From CAWJPW01 sp963844845 (GTDB taxonomy: Bacteria; Acidobacteriota; Thermoanaerobaculia; Thermoanaerobaculales; Sulfomarinibacteraceae), in NCBI GenBank assembly GCA_963844845.1, contig CAWJPW010000008.1, positions 868,001-932,000 on the forward strand: a DNA stretch of 64,000 nucleotides, written 5' to 3'. The first letter of the stretch is position 1; every line of letters starts with the position of its first letter. A model generated the notes under the pieces. That model did not search any database and was not told the origin of the DNA. It saw nothing but the letters and a program-made list of their open reading frames with translations. Below, in pieces: positions 35,998 through 42,983 of this stretch. A program made the position numbers and the translations under genes.

Positions 35998-36938
35998 CAG
36001 CCGCCCTCCTCCGCCACCCGCTCGGCGGCGCGCAGACGCGCGGAGCGGGCGCGCGGGTTGGCGGCGACCTCGGCGTCGTCCGGCCGTAGCGGGCGGGAGG
36101 TGAGGCGGCGCACCACCGGGCGCGCGCCGCATACGCAGCGGGGCAGGTCGGGTGGGCACGTGCAGCGCCCTTCCAGGCGCCGCAGCGTGTGCTTGACGAT
36201 GCGGTCCTCGAGGGAGTGGAAGCTGATGACCGCCAGGCGGCCCCCGGGACGGAGGGCGCGGGCGGCAGGCTCGAGCACCGTCTCCAGCTGTCCGAGCTCG
36301 TCGTTGACGGCGATGCGCAGCGCCTGAAAAGTGCGGGTGGCGGGATGGACGCGGCCGCGCCGCTGGGGGCCCATTACCGAGAGCACGAGCTCGGTGAGCT
36401 GGCGGGTGGCGGTGAACGGCCGCTCGGCGCGGGCGCGGACGATGGCACGGGCGAGGCGCCGTCCCATGCGTTCCTCACCGTAGTCCCAGAGGATGCGCAT
36501 CAGCTCCTCCTCGGTGGCGGTGTTGACCAGGTCGGCGGCGCTGGGACCGCGGTCGCCCATGCGCATGTCGAGGGGCCCTTCGGCCGCGAATGAGAAGCCA
36601 CGCTCGGCGCTGTCCAGCTGCAGGGAGGACACGCCGAGGTCGGCGAGGATCGCTGCGGGAGGCTCGTCTGCCGCTTCGGCGAGCGCCTGGGGGAGCTCGG
36701 CGAAGGGACGGCAGAGCAGGCGGGCCCGGGTGCCGAAGCGGCGCAGCCGGGCGCCGGCCTCGGCCAGGGCCGCGGGGTCACGGTCGAGGCCGAGGAGGCG
36801 AAAGCCCGGGGCCGCCTCGAGCAGGGCTTCGGCGTGGCCGCCCAGGCCCACGGTGAGGTCGACCAGAAGGCCGGGCGCAGCTGGCGCGAGGAGCGCGACC
36901 ACGGTCTCGCGCAGCACGGGGAGATGGGTGGCCGGCAC
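35997..36938 (-). CDS. rsmH: 16S rRNA (cytosine(1402)-N(4))-methyltransferase
   Basis: The 313-residue enzyme begins HLPVLRETVVALL and LLVDLTVGLGGHAEALLEAAP (SAM loop), followed by ADLGVSSLQLDSAERGFSF, GPLDMRMG and the C-terminal HPATRTFQALRIAVNDELGQLE and ISFHSLEDRIVKHTLRR, all diagnostic. It methylates C1402 of 16S rRNA. GTG at 36938 follows GGAGG by six bases; its stop shares a base with the ftsL start. Confidence 0.97.
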   Translation of the reverse strand: MPATHLPVLRETVVALLAPAAPGLLVDLTVGLGGHAEALLEAAPGFRLLGLDRDPAALAEAGARLRRFGTRARLLCRPFAELPQALAEAADEPPAAILADLGVSSLQLDSAERGFSFAAEGPLDMRMGDRGPSAADLVNTATEEELMRILWDYGEERMGRRLARAIVRARAERPFTATRQLTELVLSVMGPQRRGRVHPATRTFQALRIAVNDELGQLETVLEPAARALRPGGRLAVISFHSLEDRIVKHTLRRLEGRCTCPPDLPRCVCGARPVVRRLTSRPLRPDDAEVAANPRARSARLRAAERVAEEGG

Positions 36939-36950
36939 GCGCGTCCTCCA

Positions 36951-37394
36951 TCAGAGCTCCAGCTCCGCGAGCTCCTCGAGCTCTTCGTTGCTGAGCGAGG
37001 CCTCCTTGAGGAACGTACCGGCCCGGTCGCGCCGGGTGAGAGCCAGGTGGTTGATGCGGCCGGAGACCACCACCTCGCCCTCGACCTCCACCATCTCGCG
37101 CAGGAGGGCGGGAACCAGCAGGCGGCCCTGATCGTCGACCTCTACCTGCTGACCGTAGTTGACCCGCTCGATGAGCTTGAGCTTGGCGGGCTTCATGGTG
37201 GGCCGCGCCAGCAGCTGCTCCTCCACCAGCTCCCACACCGGGAGGGGGTAGACGCGCAGCTCGTGAGGGAAGAACGAGCACACGTAGACCTCGCGGCCGT
37301 AGGCGCCCTCGAGCTGCTCGCGCAGACGTGCGGGCAGTTTCACGCGCCCCTTGGCGTCAATGGTCGCCGGAAAGCCCCCTCGAAATCGCTCCAC
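36951..37394 (-). CDS. mraZ: Transcriptional regulator MraZ
   Basis: The 147-residue protein has two SpoVT/AbrB-type half domains, each with the DxxGR motif (DAKGRVKLPARLR near residue 13 and DDQGRLLVPALLR near residue 91). MraZ binds tandem TGG-type repeats in front of its own gene and represses the dcw operon in E. coli. Such repeats are present 44 bases upstream here. GTG at 37394 is the only start consistent with the conserved MERFRGGFPATID; the ribosome-binding site is weak. Twelve bases separate its stop from rsmH. Confidence 0.96.
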   Translation of the reverse strand: MERFRGGFPATIDAKGRVKLPARLREQLEGAYGREVYVCSFFPHELRVYPLPVWELVEEQLLARPTMKPAKLKLIERVNYGQQVEVDDQGRLLVPALLREMVEVEGEVVVSGRINHLALTRRDRAGTFLKEASLSNEELEELAELEL

Positions 37395-37437
37395 CGTTTC
37401 CCCCGGCCGCGTGAAGGGCGCGGATCGGTCGCGCCAT

Positions 37438-37471
37438 CCACTTCAGGCCATTTTGAGCCACTTCTGACCAC
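37438..37471 (-). promoter_or_regulatory. MraZ operator: four GTGG-type repeats at 10-bp spacing
   Basis: On the minus strand GTGG, GTGG, ATGG and GTGG start exactly 10 bases apart (plus-strand CCAC/CCAT at 37438, 37448, 37458, 37468). Known MraZ sites are three or four TGGG-type direct repeats with the same 10-base period just upstream of mraZ. The period places all repeats on one face of the helix. Confidence 0.85.
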
Positions 37472-37593
37472 TCAATCTTGAGGCGGCCCTCGGGAGATGT
37501 CAAGGGCGGATGTGTGATGAGGTTAACAGCGTCGGAGGACGGCGTCGTCGTCGGCGGGCGGCGTGGGAATGAAGGCGGGGGATGCTGCGGGCA

Positions 37594-37833
37594 CCGCCGC
37601 CCGTCGGCGCGGTCCCGAGGGCGGCGACGACATGCGCTGCCGCGCGACCTCGCGGCCGCCCTCGGGCCCTCAGCGCCGAGTCGCCTGCCTGGTCGTTTGA
37701 GGCCACTTCTCCGAATGGCACGGGCCGTGGGAGCCCCCCTTGACGTTTCCCGCCAACGCGCAGCAAGGGAGATCGCGCTTGAGGGAAGACGTCAAGGACG
37801 GCACGCCCGCCGGAGGATCTCTGCTCCGGGGCT
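37594..37833 (+). repeat. Structured interspersed element, family A copy 3
   Basis: Helix I is CCCGAGGGCGGC with GCCGCCCTCGGG; the linker has GTCGCCTGCCTGGT; helix II is CCTTGACGT with ACGTCAAGG; the tail has GGCACGCCCGCCGGAGGA and CTGCTCCGGGGC. It is about 85% identical to copy 2 over the 3' two-thirds, but helix I is rebuilt with different paired bases. Confidence 0.72.
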
Positions 37834-37941
37834 GAGCCACGGCCGGCGTGCTCGGAGAACCCATCAATCCGATGTCCAGCCGACCGTCGCCGGAGGCGAC
37901 GGAACTGGGTGGATGGGCGGGACACGGCGTCGTGAAGGGGA

Positions 37942-38049
37942 GTGGCGGGCGGATTCGTCGCGAGGGCCGCGAGGTGGTGCTCCCTGCTGCTGCGTAGCAG
38001 CCGCAGGGGGCGCTGCATCGCGGGCCGCAGCAGAAGCCGCAGGAGCCAC
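37942..38049 (-). repeat. Structured interspersed element, family B copy 3
   Basis: Arms 37942-37956 and 38033-38049 pair (GTGGC..GCGGATTC with GAAGCCGC..GCCAC). On the minus strand the core TGCTGCGGCCCG and the closing CTCGCGAC match the other copies. The inner hairpin is rebuilt as CTGCGGCTGC / GCAGCAGCAG around TAC. It lies 109 bases beyond element A3 in the opposite orientation. Confidence 0.62.
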
Positions 38050-38159
38050 TTTCCGGGACGCGGCGTAGCCGCGGCCCAGCCGCCGAAGGCGCGACTAGAT
38101 CAAAACAGAGAAAGTGGGATCTCCCTACCCTCTCGGAGCATACCTTCTGGCGTACCGGG

Positions 38160-38286
38160 CCGCTGGGGCACGAGCCGGGGCGGAGCCCCGGCAGGCCGGG
38201 AGGGAGGGCCCGGCGCGCGCTTGCGTGCGCTCGGGGCCCGACCGAGTGGCCGAGAGGCCGCGAAGCGGCCGGGCGTGCCCCGGCGG
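38160..38286 (+). ncRNA. Candidate four-helix structured RNA upstream of nadK
   Basis: A 13-bp closing helix (38160-38172 with 38274-38286, one G-U pair) encloses three hairpins: 38174-38181/38185-38192 (8 bp, GGA loop), 38206-38239 (outer GGGCCC pair, inner 6 bp, TTGC loop) and 38256-38261/38265-38270 (6 bp, GAA loop). The cloverleaf-like fold ends 70 bases before nadK. It matches no riboswitch that I recognise. It may be a cis-regulator of nadK, a separate small RNA, or mere GC-rich self-complementarity. Confidence 0.45.
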
Positions 38287-38355
38287 CGGAGGGAGTCTCG
38301 AGCCTTGCCCCTGCGCCCTTTACCCAGTGGGCGGCCGGATGGTGATCTCTGTACA

Positions 38356-39237
38356 ATGTGCTTCGTGTCGCGTGATCGCATTCGCCGGGTGGGCGTCGTG
38401 CTCAAGACCTCCAGCCCGGAGGCCGTTGCCCTCGGTCTCGGGCTGCTCGAGGAGCTCGAGCGCCTCGGCCTCGAGGCGGTGGTGGACTCCGAGTCGGCCG
38501 CGGTTCTCAAAGGCAGCCAGGGCCCCTCCCGCTCGGAGCTGTGCGCCCAGGTCGACCTCGTCGTGGTCATGGGCGGGGACGGCACGCTGCTGTCGGTGAC
38601 CCACGGCGAGATGCGTGGCACCCCCATCCTCGGCATCAACATGGGCTCCCTGGGCTTCCTCACCGAGCACCCTGCCGAGGCACTCTTCCCGTTGCTCGAG
38701 AGCGTGCTCGCCGGGAACGCCCAGATAGAGCGGCGCGAGCGTCTGGAGGTCACCGTCCAGGCCGAGGGGCGGCCGCCCCGCACCCGCCGCGCCCTCAACG
38801 ACGCGGTGGTCAACAAGTCGGCGCTGGCTCGTATGATCCTCGTCTCGGTGCATGTCAACGACCAGTTCGTCAGCCGCTTCCGCGCCGACGGTCTGATCGT
38901 CGCCACCCCCACCGGCTCGACCGCCTACAACCTCTCCGCCGGCGGACCGATCCTCTACCCGACGCTGAACGTCATGCTCATCACCCCCATCTGCCCCCAC
39001 ACCCTCACCAACCGCCCCATCGCGGTGTCGGCGGACTCGGTGTTGGAGCTGCGGCTGGAGAGCCCCGCCGAAGAGGTCTTCCTCACCCTCGACGGCCAGG
39101 AGGGCTTCCCGTTGACGCCGCGGGACCTGGTGCGGATCCGGCGCTGCCCTGAGCCGGTGCACCTGGTGACCTCCCCCGGCCACTCCTACTTCGGGGTTCT
39201 CCACCGCAAGCTGAAGTGGGGAGAGCGGGGCGGGTGA
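38356..39237 (+). CDS. nadK: NAD kinase
   Basis: The 293-residue enzyme phosphorylates NAD+ to NADP+. Motifs: VVVMGGDGTLLSV near residue 72, GINMGSLGFLTE near 94, NDAVVNKSALARM near 150 and ADGLIVATPTGSTAYNLSAGGPIL near 177. ATG at 38356 lacks a ribosome-binding site and overlaps a -10-like TACAAT (38352-38357); GTG at 38365, seven bases past that element, is an equally good leaderless start and keeps all conserved residues. Its stop overlaps the next gene's GTG. Confidence 0.95.
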   Translation: MCFVSRDRIRRVGVVLKTSSPEAVALGLGLLEELERLGLEAVVDSESAAVLKGSQGPSRSELCAQVDLVVVMGGDGTLLSVTHGEMRGTPILGINMGSLGFLTEHPAEALFPLLESVLAGNAQIERRERLEVTVQAEGRPPRTRRALNDAVVNKSALARMILVSVHVNDQFVSRFRADGLIVATPTGSTAYNLSAGGPILYPTLNVMLITPICPHTLTNRPIAVSADSVLELRLESPAEEVFLTLDGQEGFPLTPRDLVRIRRCPEPVHLVTSPGHSYFGVLHRKLKWGERGG

Positions 39238-42200
39238 GGTACCGCCACCTCAGGCGCACCACCATCGCCGTGCTGGCGACGGTGGCGATCCTGCTCGGTG
39301 GCCTCCTGCTCGCTGCACGGGTGCTCTCCGACGCCCGGGTGCGGGCGGCGGCTACCCGCTGGCTCGAGGTGCGGGTGGCGCGGGCCACCGGCGTGCACCT
39401 GAGCATCGGCGACCTCGAGTGGGGGCTCCTTCCGCCGCGGCTGACCCTCACCGGGGTCGAGGCACGCCTTCCGGGCCTCACGGTGCGTGCCGACCGGGTG
39501 TCGGTGGACGTCGCCGATCTCCGCCTCGCGCGGCGCACCCTGGAGCTGGGCACGGTCAGTGCGCACGGCGTCCATCTGCGCCTCGACGCCGGCGAGCTGC
39601 CGCGCGGTGGCGGGGGCGGCTCGCCCTGGCTGCGCCTGGTGGTACGCCATTTGGAGCTCGACGACGTCACGGTGGAGGGCTCTGATCTGCCCGGCGGCCT
39701 GGCGGTCGGCGTGACCGGGCTGGAGGCGGCCTGGAGTGCCACCGACGGACCCCCGCGCGGCTTCCTACGGGCCCCCCAGGTGCGGCTCGACATTCCCGGC
39801 ATGGCGCGGGTCGCCGGCGACCTTTCGCTGCGCTTCAGCCTCGACAACGGCCTGCGCATCTCCCTGTTCCGCTTCAGCAGCCCGGGTGTTGCGCTGAGGG
39901 GCGACGCCACGCTGGCCCGCGACGGCCGGGTTCACGTCACCGCCGGCGGGCCCCTCGAGCTCGCCGAGGTCGATCGCGTTACTCGGGTCGGTGGCATCCT
40001 CCAGGGATCCACCGAGGTGCGTCTCGTCCTCGACACCGGCGCCGATGACTTCCTCCACGCCCGCTTCACCTCCCCGAGGGTGCGCGCCGCCGGCTTCCCG
40101 GTGGACGACCTGGAGGGTCACATCGGCGTCGGCACGCACGGGGTCACCGGTGTCCTCGACCGGGCTCGCTTCCACGGCGGCCGACTCTCGGGCACCTACC
40201 GCCTGCACAGCCTCGACTCCCCCCATCCTCACGAGGTCCACCTGCGCGCCGAGGGCGTCGACCTCGAGCCGTTCCTACGCGACTTCGGCGTGCCCGCCGC
40301 GGGTCTGGCCGCGCGCCTCGACGTGACAGCCCAGCTTGCCTGGGACGGCAAGCACATCAAGGCCGGGAATGGGCTTGCCGAGGCGGTGCTCCACCCCGCG
40401 TCGGGAAGGCTGCCGGTGGGCGGCCCCCTGCGCTGCGAGCTGCGTCACGACGGCCTCCTCCACTTCGCCGGCGACGACCTCACGGTGGCGGGCTCGCACG
40501 TGGAGTGGGAAGGACCCCTCACCATGGGAAGCTGGGAGCCGTCGTGGTCGATCGCCGTCAACCCCGGCCGACTTCGCGAGATCGTGAGTCTCGTCAACGG
40601 CTTCCTCGAGACCGAGGTGCTGCCGCCGGAGCTGGACGGTGATGCCGAGGTGCACCTCACCATGGCGGGGCCCTGGCACCACCTGCGGGTGGCGGCCCGG
40701 GTGGAGGCGCGCGCCCTCGTCTACCCACCCATTGCCCTCGACCACCTCACCGCCGAGCTCCTCATCGACGGTCGCCAGATGACCATCGGTCCTGCCGCCT
40801 TCCGCCTCGGCGACGGCGACGGCGAGGTGGCGGGCAGCGTCACGTGGCGCGACGGGGCGGGTGACGACCAGCTCGACCTCACCATGCGTGGCCGTCGGAT
40901 CCCCCTCGACAGGGTGGCGGCCTGGCTCGGCCAGGAGGATGTCGTGACGGGCTCCGCCTCCTTCGCCGGCGGACTGCGCGGCAGTATCGAGCGGCCGCAC
41001 GGATCGTGGGCGCTGGGCCTGGTGGGCGCCCAAGCGGCGGGGCTCGACCTGGGTGATGCATCGGCCACCATGGACCTGGAGAACGGGATTTTCACCGCCA
41101 AGAGCCTGGCCTTCGAACGTGGCCTCGCCGGCACCGTGCAGTGGAACGTACTGGGCGAGAGCGTGGCCGCGGACCTGCGCTGGCCCGAGCTGCCGTTGAG
41201 CGCACTGGGCGACGCGGCCGTCCGCCTGCTGGGGGAGCATGCCGCCCTCGCCGCCACCCTGCGCTGGCCCCTCGACGGCGTGATCACCGGCACGGCGACG
41301 CTCACTGCGCCCCACGGCGCGGTACGGGCAGCCGCCGACGACGCCAGCGTCACCGTGCACGGCGAGCTGGCCGGGCTGGCCGACCTCACCGCCACCTTGG
41401 GCCGGAGCGACGGTGGCCTGGCCGGCGAGGGGACCCTCGCAATCGCGTCGGTCGGCGGTCTGCTGGACCGGGTCCTGCCGGGTCGCGGCATCCCGGTGGA
41501 GGGCAGCTCGCGGGTGGCGCTGCACCTCAACTGGCCGGCCGAGGGGCGCCCCCGGTTGGACGGCCGAGTGACCGCCCTCGAACTCGTCCTGGGGGGCCGC
41601 CCGGTGCGCCTGGAGAGCCCAGGCCGCTTCACCGTTGGCGACGACGGCTTCACCCTCGCGGGGCTCGGCCTGACGGTCGACCGCGACGAGGTGCGCGTGG
41701 CCCTGGGCGTCGCCGGCGACGGTGGCCTGTCCGGGCGGCTCCAGGGAACTCTCGACGCCCTTTTGCTGCGCCTGGTGGTGCCGGAGTGGGAACCCGCCGG
41801 GCGTCTGGCCGGCGACGTCCGCCTGCTCGGCACGGTTGCTCAGCCCCTGCTGGAAGGAAAGGCCACCGTGACCGGTGCGTCGTTCCGGCTGCCGGGCAGC
41901 AGCGACGTCTTCTCGGGCCTTACCGGCACAGTGCGCCTGGCCGCCGACGAGGCACTCATCGACGACATGGGCTTCCGCTTCATGCACGGCAGCGGCCGGG
42001 CGGCGGGGCGGGTGGCCCTGTCCGGCGGAACCGTGGAGCTCGAGCTCGCCGGCCACGTGGATGGCATCCAGTACCCGGTGTTCCCCGGCCTGGTGCCGCG
42101 TTTGTCCGGCGACTGGCGACTGCGCGGACCGGTGGATCAGCTGGAGCTGGCCGGCAGCCTCGTCGTCGACCGCGCCATGCTGCGGCGCAAGGATGACCTC

Positions 42201-42983
42201 GCCACCATCCTCACCGATTGGTTCGCCAACATGCCATCGGGCGGCGGAGCCACATCGCCGACCCTCGACCTGAGCGTGCGGGCCGACAGAACCATCGAGG
42301 CGCAGACTCCTTTCGTGCACCTGGTTGGCTCGGCCGACCTGCACCTCACCGGTACTCCAGCGGACATCGGTATCGTCGGCCAGTTGGAGTTCCTGGAGGG
42401 CGGCGACTTCACCTTTCAGGGCGTGCGCTACGAGCTCGACCGCGCGGTGCTCACCTTCTCGGACCCCGGCCGCATCGACCCCTACATCGAGGTCCGTGCC
42501 CGCGCCTGGGTGCAGATCTACGAGGTCACCGTGACCCTCACCGGCACCGTCGATCGGCTGGTGCCGGCGCTGTCCTCCGACCCGCCGCTGCCCGAGGGCG
42601 AGATCGTCTCGCTGCTGGCCATGGGACGGCGCGACGAGGGGGGCGACAGCGGCAGTAGCGCCGTGGGGGTGGGCCTGGCGTCCACCCTCCTCACCCGCGA
42701 GATCAATGCCGAGCTCGAGAAGCGGGCGCGCAGCCTGCTCTCGGTGGACCAGGTACGGGTCGATCCCTTCGCCGAGGTGAGCACCGGCAACCCCGCCGCC
42801 CGCATCACGGTGGTGAAGCAGCTCTCCCCCACCTGGACGGTGGTTGTGCAGTCGAATCTCTCGGCCAACCGCGAGGAGGCGATCACCAGCCGCTGGCTGC
42901 TGGGACCGGGCCTCTTCCTCGAGGCCAACCGCGACGTCGACGGCACCTACGGTCTCGACCTCAAGCTCCGGCGGCGCTACTGA
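39234..42983 (+). CDS. tamB: TamB-like inner-membrane-anchored translocation/assembly protein (DUF490)
   Basis: The 1249-residue protein has an N-terminal membrane anchor (TTIAVLATVAILLGGLLLAARVL) followed by an AsmA/TamB-type start (RVARATGVHLSIGDLEWGLLPPRLTLTGVEARL) and a very long repetitive beta-rich body. The last 350 residues form the conserved DUF490 region (LVGSADLHLTGTPADIGIVGQLEFLEGGDFTFQGVRYELDRAVLTFSDPGRIDPYIEVRARA ... DPPLPEGEIVSLLAMGR). TamB-like proteins span the periplasm and move lipids or barrel proteins to the outer membrane. The next gene encodes its Omp85 partner, with TGATG overlap; the GTG start overlaps the nadK stop. Confidence 0.92.
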   Translation: MRYRHLRRTTIAVLATVAILLGGLLLAARVLSDARVRAAATRWLEVRVARATGVHLSIGDLEWGLLPPRLTLTGVEARLPGLTVRADRVSVDVADLRLARRTLELGTVSAHGVHLRLDAGELPRGGGGGSPWLRLVVRHLELDDVTVEGSDLPGGLAVGVTGLEAAWSATDGPPRGFLRAPQVRLDIPGMARVAGDLSLRFSLDNGLRISLFRFSSPGVALRGDATLARDGRVHVTAGGPLELAEVDRVTRVGGILQGSTEVRLVLDTGADDFLHARFTSPRVRAAGFPVDDLEGHIGVGTHGVTGVLDRARFHGGRLSGTYRLHSLDSPHPHEVHLRAEGVDLEPFLRDFGVPAAGLAARLDVTAQLAWDGKHIKAGNGLAEAVLHPASGRLPVGGPLRCELRHDGLLHFAGDDLTVAGSHVEWEGPLTMGSWEPSWSIAVNPGRLREIVSLVNGFLETEVLPPELDGDAEVHLTMAGPWHHLRVAARVEARALVYPPIALDHLTAELLIDGRQMTIGPAAFRLGDGDGEVAGSVTWRDGAGDDQLDLTMRGRRIPLDRVAAWLGQEDVVTGSASFAGGLRGSIERPHGSWALGLVGAQAAGLDLGDASATMDLENGIFTAKSLAFERGLAGTVQWNVLGESVAADLRWPELPLSALGDAAVRLLGEHAALAATLRWPLDGVITGTATLTAPHGAVRAAADDASVTVHGELAGLADLTATLGRSDGGLAGEGTLAIASVGGLLDRVLPGRGIPVEGSSRVALHLNWPAEGRPRLDGRVTALELVLGGRPVRLESPGRFTVGDDGFTLAGLGLTVDRDEVRVALGVAGDGGLSGRLQGTLDALLLRLVVPEWEPAGRLAGDVRLLGTVAQPLLEGKATVTGASFRLPGSSDVFSGLTGTVRLAADEALIDDMGFRFMHGSGRAAGRVALSGGTVELELAGHVDGIQYPVFPGLVPRLSGDWRLRGPVDQLELAGSLVVDRAMLRRKDDLATILTDWFANMPSGGGATSPTLDLSVRADRTIEAQTPFVHLVGSADLHLTGTPADIGIVGQLEFLEGGDFTFQGVRYELDRAVLTFSDPGRIDPYIEVRARAWVQIYEVTVTLTGTVDRLVPALSSDPPLPEGEIVSLLAMGRRDEGGDSGSSAVGVGLASTLLTREINAELEKRARSLLSVDQVRVDPFAEVSTGNPAARITVVKQLSPTWTVVVQSNLSANREEAITSRWLLGPGLFLEANRDVDGTYGLDLKLRRRY

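Larger units (their letters stand above)
37395..38355. other. 961-base gap between mraZ and nadK, dense in structured elements
   Basis: No gene is supported. In order: MraZ operator (37438-37471), the 5' extension and body of element A3, a nested hairpin at 37860-37917 (CCGTCGCC-GGA-GGCGACGG core with CCAG/CTGG and CCCATC/GGATGGG outside), element B3, and a four-helix fold at 38160-38286. Both the dcw and nadK transcripts must start in or near this region. Confidence 0.6.

Noticed and set aside
38100..38355. NAD+-sensing riboswitch before nadK
   Set aside because: The fold lacks the tandem small-hairpin layout and conserved unpaired motifs that I know for those classes; kept only as an unnamed structure.
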